Shown in pieces: positions 11,792-22,610 of a stretch of 64,000 bases of DNA (its first letter is position 1; each line of letters starts with the position of its first letter). Both the position numbers and the translations under genes were made by a program. The notes below the pieces were generated by a model, which was not told the origin of the DNA, did not search any database, and saw nothing but the letters and a program-made list of their open reading frames with translations. Where the stretch lies: contig NC_066509.1 in the NCBI RefSeq assembly GCF_024679095.1, positions 20,919,574 through 20,983,573 on the forward strand, in the 5' to 3' direction. Origin of the DNA: Eriocheir sinensis (lineage: Eukaryota > Arthropoda > Malacostraca > Decapoda > Varunidae).

Positions 11792-12690
11792 TTACACGGG
11801 CGGGGTGGAGGGACGTGGCTGAGGGTCGTTTTTTGATCGGGTGTCATGTACTGCGTCGTTGAGGAACCTTCCGAATCTGGCTGCCCCGATGGGAGACAGG
11901 TGTATTCCGTCCCTGTGGAAGAGATCACTTTGTCCGTAGAAATTGTCCCAGGCGTTGAATAACTCCACGTCAAGCTCTCTGCAAAGAGTCTGTAAGCGGT
12001 TGTTTAGGCTGAAGGCCATACTGAAGAAGTCGCTCTCCGCACACGTCCGTGGTAGAACTCCTGAAATCAAAATGTTAGGGGATTTAGACTTATACTGCTG
12101 GATGAGCCTACGGTACTTGTCTAGGAGTTCCTCAGACCGGGTCGTGGTGACGTCGCCCGTACCTGTGTGAATAACAAACAGTGAATCATTAGTAGCCTGG
12201 GAGGAACTCTGCCGCAGAACTCAACTACCTGCTGGCGAGTCATGGAGTCACCCACCAGGAAGGTGCTCTCCTGCTCGTCCTCCTCTTCCAGAATGGCAAA
12301 CCTGTTGAAGCAATGAACATAATAAATTGCTAGTCTGGCTGGTTTGGGTCCTCCATTCACGACGGTGAAGCCATCATGGGCGGTACCACTACCACCCTCC
12401 AGCTGCGTGGTGTTGTCCGCTGGTGTCGACGGTACCGCCGAGGGCAAGGGGGCGGTGGGAGAAGAATTTGGCACCACGGCAACGTTTGCCTGGATGAATT
12501 CCTACAAGGTGGCGACAGTGCGAGAAAACTCTATTATTTTATTCTGACCTGCTTCTAGCTTTTCTTCTTGCTCCTGCACCCTTGTCTCAAGATGTTGCCT
12601 GGGGAGACACAGTCGACAGACAACAGAGCGCCCTGTAAAAAAGTGAGCTGAGAAGCTACCGTTACAAGTACTGCACTTCTTAGGCCCCTC
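11792..12690 (-). pseudogene. CR1-a ORF1: zinc finger plus SGNH/GDSL esterase-like protein (broken)
   Basis: ORF1 proteins of CR1 elements bind nucleic acid and carry a lipase/esterase fold of uncertain role. Here an N-terminal C-x2-C ... C-x2-C finger (KKCSTCNGSF ... VVCRLC) is followed by a Glu/Gln-rich coiled coil (RVQEQEEKLEAGQNKIE). A TAG stop near 12530 separates this from the esterase part. SGNH block I is FLVGDSMTRQQVVEFCGR and block III is FVIHTGTGDV (Gly where the family usually has Asn). Block V is RDGIHLSPIGAARFG, supplying Asp and His. A frameshift and apparent internal deletion lie near 12190. The stop is TAA near 11792, overlapping the start of the ORF2 region in another frame. 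No convincing ATG is seen. Confidence 0.75.
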
Positions 12691-12719
12691 TTAGCTGAAA
12701 GTGATTAATGATTTCCTGA

Positions 12720-13560
12720 AATGAAAGAGATAAAAACACAGAGTAAAGGGATTAGGAAAGGTGAGGTGAGTGAGAGGGGATTTAGGAAATGAGGTAAAGT
12801 GATAGAGAGGAGGAGCAGGAAGGGATGTGAGGTGAGTGAAGAGGGGGAAAGAGAGGGGGTGAGTGAGGTGTGTAAGATGAAGGAGGGCTAGGAAAGAGAT
12901 GAGGTGAGTTTTGTGAGATCAAGAAGGGTTAGGAAAGAGGTGAGGTGAGGTGTGTGAGATCAAGGAGGGTTAGGAAAGAGGTGAGTGAGGTGTGTGAGAT
13001 CAATGAGGGTTAGGAAAGAGGTGAGGTGAGATGTGTGAGGTCAAGGAGGATTAGGAAAGAGGTGAGGTGAGATGTGTGAGATCAAGGAGGGTTAGGAAAG
13101 AGGTGAGTGAGGTGTGTGAGATCAATGAGGGTTAGGAAAGGGGTGAGGTGAGGTGTGTGAGATCAAGGAGGGGTAGGAAAGAGGTGAGGTGAGGTGTGTG
13201 AGATCAAGGAGGGTTAGGAAAGAGGTGAGGTAAGGTGTGTGATATCAAGGAGGGTTAGGAAAGAGGTGAGGTGAGGTGTGTGAGATCAAGGAGGGTTAGG
13301 AAAGAGGTGAGGTGAGCGAGGGGGGGGGGGGGTTATAAATATGTGGAGGTGAGGGAGGGGTAGGAAGGGCTAATCCTCTAGGGGATTTGTAGTGAGGAGG
13401 AGCAGAGAAGAGGTGAGCGTGGGTGGGGGGGCTTAGGTGAGGTGAGGGAAAGGGGGGTAGGAAGGGTTAATCCTCTAGGGGATTTAAAGAGGGTAGCGTG
13501 AGGAGGAGCAGATTGAGCCCTCAGGGGAATTCAAGGGGTGAGGTGTCGGCAAGCACAACG
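12720..13560. repeat. Purine-rich tract with ~41-bp minisatellite
   Basis: Between about 12885 and 13320 there are about ten units of roughly 41 bp (some about 37 bp) built on GATCAAGGAGGGTTAGGAAA plus GAGGTGAGGTGAGGTGTGTGA. A run of 13 G lies near 13319-13333. The remaining sequence is GGTGAGG-rich. No gene is seen. Confidence 0.85.
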
Positions 13561-13561
13561 C

Positions 13562-13586
13562 AAAAAAAAAAAAAAAAAAAAAAAAA
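13562..13586. repeat. Poly(A) run
   Basis: About 25 A residues, followed by CACACGAGAAACACACG-type sequence. It lies 70 bp before the start of jockey-like copy B and may be the tail of an older insertion. Confidence 0.8.
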
Positions 13587-13658
13587 CACACGAGAAACAC
13601 ACGATAAACTCACGCAACCCGACACACCCATATCACACGTGAAAACACTCGGGATCAC

Positions 13659-15450
13659 TCCCGGCAACACTGCCGTCTCATCTATCTCTAAAACTGAACT
13701 ATTTTCTCAAACTTTTTCTAAAAACTCCACTCTGGACGATTCAGGGCATATTCCTCCTCCTCATCCCCCCCTCTGACTCCTTTATGCCTGTTATAAAGAT
13801 TCTTCAAAATTATGTTTTCTATGCCCTCTCTGGCCTCAATCCTCAGAAGACTTATGGACCTGATGGAGTGCCTCCTATTGTCCTTAAAAACTGTGCCTCT
13901 GTGATGTCACCCTGCCTGGTCAAACTCTTTCGCCTCTGCCTGTCAACATATACCTTTCCTTCCTGATGGAAGTATGCCTTCATACAGCCTGTGCCTAAGA
14001 AGGGTGACCGTTCCAATCCCTCAAACTACCGTCCTATAGCTTTACTTTCTTGTCTATCTAAAACTTTCGAATCAATCCTTAACCGGAAGATTCAAAAGCA
14101 CCTTTCCACTCCTGACCTTCTATCTGATCGCCAGTATGGGTTCCGCAAGGGGCGTTCTTCTGTTGATCTCCTAGCCTTCTTAACTGACTCTTGGTCATCC
14201 TCTCTTAGCCGTTTCGGTGAAACCTTTGATATTGCGCTGGACATATCAAAAGCTTTTGATAGGGTCTGGCACAAATCTTTGCTTTCCAAACTACTCTCCT
14301 ATGGTTTCTATCCTTCTCTCTGTACCTTTATCTCCAGTTTCCTTTCTGACCGTTCTATTTCTGCTGTTGTAGACGGTCACTGTTCTTCCCCTAAACCTAT
14401 TAACAGTGGTGTCCCACAGGGTTCTGTCCTATCTCCCACTCTCTTTCTGTTGTTCATTGATGATCTTCTTTCCAAAAGGAACTGTCCTATCCATTCCTAC
14501 ACCGATGATTCCGCTCTGCATTACTCAACGTCTTTTAATAGAAGACCCACCCTACAGGAACTTAACGACTCAAGGCTGGAGGCTGCAGAACGCCTAGCCT
14601 CAGCCCTTACTATTATTTCCGATTGGGGCAAGAGGAATCTGGTGTCCTTCAACGCCTCAAAACACAGTTTCTCCACCTATCCACTCGACACAATCATCCA
14701 AACAACTATCCCCTATTCTTTGACAACACCCAGCTATCACCTTCCTCAGCACTAAACATCCCCGGTCTATCCTTAACTCAAAATCTCAACTGGAAACTTC
14801 ATATCTCATCTCTTACTAAATCAGCTTCCTCGAGGCTGGGCATTCTGTACCGTCTCCGCCAGTTCTTCTCCCCCGCACAGTTGCTGTCCATTTACAGGGA
14901 GCTTGTCCGCCCTCGTATGGAGTATGCATCTCATGTGTGGGGGGGGTCCACTCACACAGCTCTCCTTGACAGAGTGGAATCAAAGGCTCTTCGTCTCATC
15001 AGATCTCCTCCTCATACTGATAGTGTTCTACCTCTCAAATTCCGCCGCGATGTTGCCTCTCTTTCTATCTTCTATCGATATTTTCATGCTGACTGCTCTT
15101 CTGAACTTGCTAACTGCATGCCTCCCCCCCTCCCGCGGCCCCGCTGCACATGACTTGCTACTCATGCTCATCCCTATACTGTCCAAACCCCTTATGCAAG
15201 AGTTAACCAGCATCTTCACTCTTTCATCCCTCACGCTGGTAAACTCTGGAACAATCTTCCTTCATCTTTATTTCCTCCTGCCTATGACTTGAACTCTTTC
15301 AAAAGGAGGGTATCAGGACACCTCTCCTCCCGAAATTGACCTCTGATTTCGAACACTCATTTAACTTCTGTTCTGGAGCAGTAAGTAGCGGGCCTTTTTT
15401 TTCTTTTTTTTTTTCATTACGCCCTTGCACTGTCTCAATACCTGTAAAAA
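13659..15450 (+). mobile_element. Jockey-like retrotransposon, copy B (5'-truncated)
   Basis: Homology with copy D starts at CGGCAACACTGCCGTCTC. The RT region is in several frames between 13784 and 15292: GPDGVPPIVLKNCASV, a TGA stop where copy D has Cys (near 13964), [17 protein letters not shown], motif [18 protein letters not shown], motif [18 protein letters not shown] and motif C as YTDD in place of YADD. The C-terminal part matches copy A. A one-base loss near 14660 shifts the frame. The 3' UTR ends with GCCCTTGCACTGTC and CTGTAAAAAAAAAAA at about 15445. Inactive. Confidence 0.88.
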
Positions 15451-16620
15451 AAAAAATCTATCTATTTTTTTTTTAGTTTTCATTTTCATCGATCAAAACA
15501 TGAATTTATCTTTTCCTATTCATCCATTTTTTTTGCATATTAAGTTATTCCCTTTTCTTATTTATTGGCAGTTAATTCATTAATTCATTCAATCTTTTTT
15601 AACTATTTATTCATTTATTTTTTTAATCATTCTTTTATTAATTTACTTAAACATTTTCAGTTCATTCATTCTTTTGTTTATTCACCGTTCAATAATTCGT
15701 GTATTTATGTGTTTAATGTATTTATTCGTTTATGCTTTAGTGCTCGTACTACGAATATTTTGTTTTCTTTGCAGACTTCGTGCGGATGGGAGAAGGTGAG
15801 TAACAACAGTGGCGGCCGTGTTTATGTGTGTGGGAGAGAGAGAGAGCGTTAATGGATAAGGAAATTCTGAAAACGAGGTAAAATTGGAGGGTGTTTGGAT
15901 TGGGCGCGGAGAGGGGAAAAAAAAATGCTTGAACTGGAATGTGAGAATCGAATGTTTTTTTTTTTCATTTAAACTTTCTTCCACTTTCCGGGGCTTTTTT
16001 AACCTTTTATAGCGTCAACTTTTTCTGTAATGATTTTGAGTTTTTTATTAAAAGTCTCTCAATTGCTTTTTTTGTAATTTTTCTACACCTTATATCTTAA
16101 ATTAATTGTGTCTTTTATTTTCCTATTCTCTTAATTTTTCTGTAATTTTTATTTTTCAAGTTTTTTCATTGTTTTGTTTTGCTTTTTTTTTTTTTTTTGG
16201 CGTTTTTTTCCCATTATGTTTTCCTTGTTAGCAGCACCTTTTTTTCTTCTCCTATGCCACCTCCTATTCTTCATCCTCATCTTCCACCTCTTCTTCCTAT
16301 TTCTCCATCTACTCTTCTTCATCCCTCTCATCCTCCCCCTTATGTTTAAGAGCAAGTGCTTTCGTCACTTATGGCCCGACGAACTCTGGAAATTACTCAA
16401 GCAGGCAGACTCGTTATAAGCCATGCTATCTGTTACCAGCCCTTCCATGTTCAAATGTTTCCATGTTTCCTCCTCCTCCTCCTCTCCTCCTCTCCACTTC
16501 CTCCTCCTCCTCCTCCCGCTGCTGCTATTACCACTCAGCTTCCTTTCACGAGATCGTTCAGGAGAGGGAATTTGTCGCAATTCACCATTTCACCGTTTTA
16601 TACCATCCCACTCCCATTCC
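15451..16620. other. AT- and pyrimidine-rich stretch, no gene seen
   Basis: Contains ATTCATT-type degenerate repeats (about 15570-15700), long T runs and CCT-rich sequence (16250-16540). Open frames rich in Phe/Leu/Ser are composition artefacts. Confidence 0.6.
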
Positions 16621-16621
16621 A

Positions 16622-16770
<149 letters not shown>

Positions 16771-17208
16771 CATAATGGATGAATTAAAAATAAGAGCGAA
16801 TGGCCGTCCACTTTCCTCACCTTCCAACACTCGGACACAGACGACGAAAAAAAAGATGAAAAAATACCAGAAAATAAGGAAAGTTGCACCAAGTGAGAGA
16901 CGTGAAGGGACTCGTGACAGCCTCGCCTTCGACAGTGCATTAGGTGAGAAAGAGTGAGTGCGTGTGTGCGTACGTTTGCGGTAGTGATGTAATATAGTAT
17001 GCACCAAATCAGTGACATCTGACAAATAGTGCGTGCGGTTAGATTTCATTTTTTGATCTCGTATATGTGATTTGAGTGCGTGTGTGATAAAGTGCGTGCG
17101 GTGTAGATTGCGTGTGTGAAAGTATATGTTTGTGGTAGAGTGCGTGGGTGGTATTGATGGATATTTTTTTTTTTTGTTGTTGTTGTTGAAAATGTGTGTT
17201 TTAGAATG

Positions 17209-17363
<155 letters not shown>

Positions 17364-17944
17364 TTCACCTAAATTTCTCTCACGCTCTGAAAGGCGTGGG
17401 GAGGAGGACAGAAGGAGGTAACTTCACACTATCATGCCTGCCTGTTATCCGCATCTCCATCTTCTTTTCTTTCTTCCCTTTTATTCTTCTGCTTCTTTTT
17501 ATCATTATTATTTTTTCGTCCTCCTCATGCTCCTCTTCTGCTTGCTTGTAATTCGTATATTTTCTTCTTCCTTTCATTTCTTCTGCTAATCTTTTTTTCG
17601 TTTTCAATCTTTCCCCTTTTTACCTTCTCCAGTTTCTCATCTTTATCCCCGTCCCATTCTCCTAATGCTTCGCCTTTCCTATCTCGTTTTCATTCTTCCA
17701 TTCTCCTCCTCCTCTTCCTCCTCCTCCTCCTGCTTTCCATCCTTCTCCTGTTCCTCCTACACCTCCTTTATTTCTTCAGGTCTTCATCCTCCTTATGTTG
17801 TTCCTTTTTCTTTTCCTCTTTTCTTCTCCAATTTTCCGTGTATTCGTTCATTTACCCTCACCATTCCCCTGCCGCTTCCCTCTCCCTCTCTCCCTCTTCC
17901 CCTCCCCCTCCCTCTTTACTCAACTTTCCACCCTCACTTCATAA

Positions 17945-20935
17945 GAACATAAGAACATAAGAACGCAGGAGTCTACAAGAGGCCGGTAGGCTTGTACGAG
18001 GCAGTTCCTTTGACCCTAAGCTCCCGTGTATCTAACCCCACCTAATATCGCTGTCCATGAATTTATCTAGTCTATTTTTGAATGTGACAATTGTATTGGC
18101 ACTCACCACATGACTGCTAACCCTATTCCACTCATCCACCACCCTCTTAGTAAACCAATTTTTGCCGATGTCCCTGTTGAATCTGAATTTATCCAGCTTA
18201 AACCAATTACTTCGTGTCCTACCCGGTTCCCTTACCAACAAAACCTTATGAATGTCTCCCCTATTAAAGCCCTTCATCCATTTATAAACCTCGATCATGT
18301 CTCCACGCACCCTTCGCCTTTCTAGAGAATGCAAGTTTAACTGTTTGAGTCTTTCCTCGTATGGCAAGTTTATCAACCCCTGAATCATCTTAGTCATCCT
18401 CCTCTGCACCGATTCTAACATTTTGATATCCATTCTATAGTAAGGTGACCAGAACTGAACCGCATAGTCAAGATGAGGTCTAACTAATGCTAAATATAGT
18501 TTGAGGAAGACTTCGGGGCTTCTGTTGCTTACGCTCCTTGAAATAAATCCCAGTACCCTATTAGCTCGATTTCTAGCTTGAATGCATTGTGCCCTTGGAC
18601 GGAGATCATAGCTCACTAAGACCCCTAAATCCCTCTCGCACCCAGACCTGCTTATGAGAGTGTCATTTAAGCAATAGTTATGTGAGGGGTTGTTCCTACC
18701 TACATTCAGAATACTGCACTTCCCTACATTGAACTCCATCTGCCATTTATCCGCCCAGTCATACAATCTGTTGAGTTCACCTTGGAGAATACTAGCGTCC
18801 TGATCCGACTCAATTACTCTACCGATCTTGGTATCATCTGCAAATTTACTAACATCACTACTAACTCCTGTATCTAGGTCATTGATATAAATAATAAACA
18901 AAAGTGGACCTAATACCGAACCTTGTGGGACCCCACTCGTAACACATCCCCAGTCAGATATTTTACCACTGATTAGCACTCTTTGCTTCCTATTGCTAAG
19001 CCACGCCTTGACCCAGTTCAAAACTTTACCCTCTACTCCGTGAGCCTGTAATTTAAGCAACAGTCGTTGGTGAGGAACTTTGTCAAACGCTTTACTAAGA
19101 TAGATTACATCATAATTTTCATTTCTGTCAACCGCCTCAAATACTTTATTGTAGAAGGACAAGAGATTGGTGAGGCATGACCTACCTTTTGTGAACCCAT
19201 GCTGCGAGTCGTGAATTAAGCTATGTTTCTCTAAATGCTCCCGAATGTTCCTGGCTATTATGGACCCCAGCATCTTGCCTATAACCAATGTTAAGCTAAT
19301 TGGGCGATAGTTTGAAGCATCTGACCTGTCCCCCTTTTTAAAAATCGGCGTCACATTAGCTACTTTCCATAGGCTCGGCGCATAGCCAGTATTTACCGAC
19401 ATCTTAAAGATGTCGGTTAGTGGGTCACTGAGTACATCACCTAATTCCTTTAATACCCTCGGAAATATCCCGTCAGGACCTGGCGACTTGTTCTTCTTAA
19501 GCTTATCTATCTCATCCTGAACTACTTGCCTGGTAATGATTATATCCCTCAATTTATCGCCATCCCCGCCCTCGTACACCTGAACTCTTTCTGGTAAAGT
19601 CGTTCGATCCTCTTGTGTGAATACTGAAAGGAAGTAGTCGTTCAACAATGTGCTCATATTTTCGTAATTTTCTACTAGCTCCCCTGTGTTTGTTTTCAGC
19701 GGTCCAATTTTCTCCCGTGCTTTTGTTCTATACATCTGAAAGAAGCCCTTAGGATTACTTTTCGCCTCATTTGCTACTTTGATCTCATAGCTCCTTTTTG
19801 CTATCCTGGTGTTTTTCTTAACTAATCTAGATAGTTCGACGTACCGGCCCCTGAGATGTCTTTCACCATTCTTTATTTTCTGATAAATTCCCTTCTTTAA
19901 CCCAATCTCGTGTTTTAGTCCACGAGTCATCCACTTAGGATCATTGTTTTCTTTTCTAAGTGTTTACTGTGGTATATGCTGTCCTTGCCCCTCTACTATT
20001 ACTCTAACTAAATTATTGAAAGACATTTCTACCTGATTCTCCTGGCTCTCCAATCCGCAGTTCTGGCCCTCATGAATCCCTAAATTATCCCAGTTTACCC
20101 CTTCAAGATGTTTTCGAAGCCCCTCGTAATTTGCTCTTCTGAAATCTGGCACTAACACTGGGTTTGGTTCGCGGGTTACCGCCCAGTCTAAGCTAAAACG
20201 AACCGTTCTGTGATCACTATTTCCTAACTCTCCGCCCACCTCCAACTTACGTAGCAAGTTCCTATTATTGGTTAGGACTAAGTCTAATATGTTATCTCCT
20301 CTGGTAGGCTCAGTAACTACCTGCTTAAGGAAATTATCTTGTATAACTTCAAGAAAGTCCTCGGCTTCCAGGTCACCCACTAGGTCTTCCCTGTCAATAT
20401 TCCTATAATTAAAGTCCCCCATTACGCAGACATTTCTACTCATACTCGTCCTGCCAATCTCCTGTAGTAATATACTCGTATCCTGCCTGTTACGGTTGGG
20501 TGGCCTGTACATAACTCCTAGTGTTAGTTTTTCTTTCCCCTTGTAAACGTCCACCCAAACTGATTCTGAATCCATGTTAGTTTTGACTGAATTGTTAACT
20601 AAACATTTAAGTGAGTCTTTAACATATAGCGCAACTCCACCTCCCTTTCTGCCCCTTCTGCCTTTGCGATAAACCATTATTTCAAATTCTGATCTAAAAT
20701 TTCTATTAGCAGTGTTTATCCATGTCTCAGTGATCGCTATTATGTCAAAATTTTCTGAACAAGCTTCACCCCTTAGTAAGTCTATCTTGTTTCTGAGGCT
20801 CCTGCTGTTAGTATAGAAGATTCTTAGCCCGTCCTCTGTTACTCCCCTAGAATTACTTATCAGCTGCCTGGTTATATTATGAGCTAGATGTCCCCTCACA
20901 TTACTCCTCCCATTGCTCTCTCTTCACTTAATGAG
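17945..20935 (-). mobile_element. CR1-like retrotransposon family b, 5'-truncated
   Basis: ORF2 with endonuclease and RT on the minus strand. At the 3' end (plus-strand left end, 17945-17968) three tandem CATAAGAA octamers occur. Terminal octamer repeats are a known signature of CR1 3' ends. No ORF1 is seen, and the 5' end lies near 20935 before a GT array. Apart from one stop and one in-frame deletion it is the best-preserved non-LTR copy in the window. Confidence 0.9.
18032..20899 (-). pseudogene. CR1-b ORF2: AP endonuclease and reverse transcriptase
   Basis: This frame spans about 955 codons with a single in-frame TAA at 19964, which separates 311 endonuclease codons from the RT part (632 codons from its first Met). 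Endonuclease motifs are all present: FYTNSRSLRNK, DIIAITETW, GVMYRPPNR, VMGDFNYRNID, DNILDLVLTN and GNSDHR. RT has VTPIFKKGDRSD, NYRPISL, DSQHGFTKGRSC, motif [15 protein letters not shown], motif C KFADDTKIG and the C-terminal RPHLDYAVQFWSPYY. Motif A reads DVIYLSKAFDKV. Two residues including the catalytic Asp are missing through a 6-bp deletion near 19097, so the RT would be dead even if the stop were suppressed. Recent insertion is likely given the low decay. Confidence 0.9.
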
Positions 20936-20958
20936 TACGTGACATAGTAGAGGAAAAG

Positions 20959-21209
<251 letters not shown>

Positions 21210-21903
21210 TTCACAACACACAGACGTTGTTCAGACTAGGTGGTCTGTTCAAATTGAAATCATATTAGATTTCATGCTACCAAGACTTTTCATTTTTACT
21301 TTTAGGAAATATCAAGGTGAAGGAAGTGTCGGTCGAGCTTCTCTATAAATGAATTAGTCGTACTGCACTGCATCACTGAAGATGGGAGTTTATTATCGCA
21401 CTCCAACGTTGGTGGAAAAAAAATGGTGCAGTCTGAATTTTGTTTACATTTAAGTTTTGTGCCTTTTTTTTTTCTCGTTCGGAACGTGTTGTCGATAAAA
21501 AAAACAATTTGGATTTATTCACATTCGTGAAACCTTTCAGTATTTTTAAAGATTCAATCAGTTTTCCTTGGTGACAACGTTTCTCAAGAGAGAACAGCTC
21601 AAGGGATAAGAGCCTTTCTTCATAAGGTTTGTTGCGGAAGATCATCTTTGTTGACCTACGTTGAACACCTTATAATTTAGCAATGTCCTTTGCGTGGTGG
21701 GGAAACCAAAACTGTAACGCATATTATTAATGAGGTCTGACTGTTGAAGTATTACATCTTTTTTCTTGTATGAGAAGTTTATCTAAATGAGCCCAGTATT
21801 CTGTTCGCTTTATTTGCTGCGTTAATATATAGCTGTGAGAATTTGAGGTTTGACGCGATTTTGACACCCAGGTCCTTGAGGCATTGAACGCTTTTGAGAG
21901 AGA
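21210..21903 (-). mobile_element. CR1-a copy 4, 3' fragment
   Basis: The 3' UTR with TCAGACTAGGTGGTCTG is retained. The C-terminal domain is degraded (open segment 21645-21373 with RNKPYEERLLSLELFSLEKR). It is aligned with copies 1-3 up to the equivalent of a GCGTTCAATGC segment, and breaks off at TTTTGAG where a GAGAGAGA tract begins. It is more diverged than the other copies. Confidence 0.82.
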
Positions 21904-22217
21904 CCGTACACTACCCTCTTACCCAGTACACTGCCCAGCGCACTATATTCTCTTGATTGCTTCCGCCACTACCCGTACTGTGAGGTGAACAGCTCTTGTG
22001 GTCTTCAAAATCTTCACTCACCGTATTTGGGGCACATTATATCCGGCCTTACCTACAACCCGGCTCATTAGAAAATAAATTGAAGGTAGCAGCTATTACG
22101 GCTACTGCCCTATCTCAAGAGTAAAGAACGCAAGGCACATACCAGGCCGTCATAAGGACACTAAGCATTGAAAATGCCCACCCATCACCGGCTAACACGA
22201 AATCAGCAAACACAGCC

Positions 22218-22610
22218 TTGGCTGATCTCGCTCAGACCCTTCAGGCCCTAGTCCCAAGTGTATCAACAACGGCCATTCAGACCCGCCCCCCACCCCCAGC
22301 GGCAGGCTCGGCCCAGACTGTCACCCCAACCCAAACAAACGCTGAATCACCTCGTGAAGAGGTACCAGGGTCACAACTGGGGCAAGGGAGCGGCGGCTCG
22401 ACCCTTCCATCCCCCCCATCGCCCCCACTCCCTCAACCCTCGCGGTCGGTCCCCTCGACCAAACAACCATGCCCACCACATCAGGACCAACAGAAAGGTG
22501 CCAACAGAGCAAGCACTCGCTCCGGGCTGAGGAGCGAGGCAAAAGGAGCAACAAAAACTGACCCCTTATACTCACAACCATGTCATTCACACAACCTACC
22601 AATCAACTAA
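22218..22610 (+). pseudogene. Possible remnant of ORF1 (Pro/Thr/Ser-rich)
   Basis: A 130-codon frame upstream of the endonuclease ORF, rich in Pro, Ser, Thr and Gln, starting MADLAQTLQALVPSVSTTAI. No CCHC knuckle or RRM is visible, so only its position suggests it is the C-terminal tail of ORF1. It overlaps the next frame by 31 bp, which is a common ORF1/ORF2 arrangement in such elements. Confidence 0.4.

Larger units (their letters stand above)
8826..12695 (-). mobile_element. CR1-like retrotransposon family a, copy 1, near full length
   Basis: Read on the minus strand, it carries an ORF1 zinc finger (about 12678-12603), an esterase-like domain (to 11792), an AP endonuclease, RT and a C-terminal domain ending at 8940. 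A 3' UTR of about 110 bp follows, with a CAGACCAC/GTGGTCTG hairpin and a terminal ATTTACATAG decamer (plus-strand reading) adjoining (GA)n. The zinc-finger plus esterase ORF1 is an established trait of CR1-like elements. Several stops and frameshifts make it inactive. Relatives are copy 2 (58138-61423), copy 3 (61981-63492) and copy 4 (21210-21903). Confidence 0.88.

Noticed and set aside
12885..13330. CRISPR-like array or telomeric (TTAGG)n
   Set aside because: Units are contiguous tandem copies without unique spacers, and TTAGG occurs once per 41-bp unit rather than in tandem.
22218..22610. Independent host gene
   Set aside because: It is Pro/Ser/Thr-rich without a domain and overlaps the start of the element's ORF2. 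Treated as a possible ORF1 remnant only.
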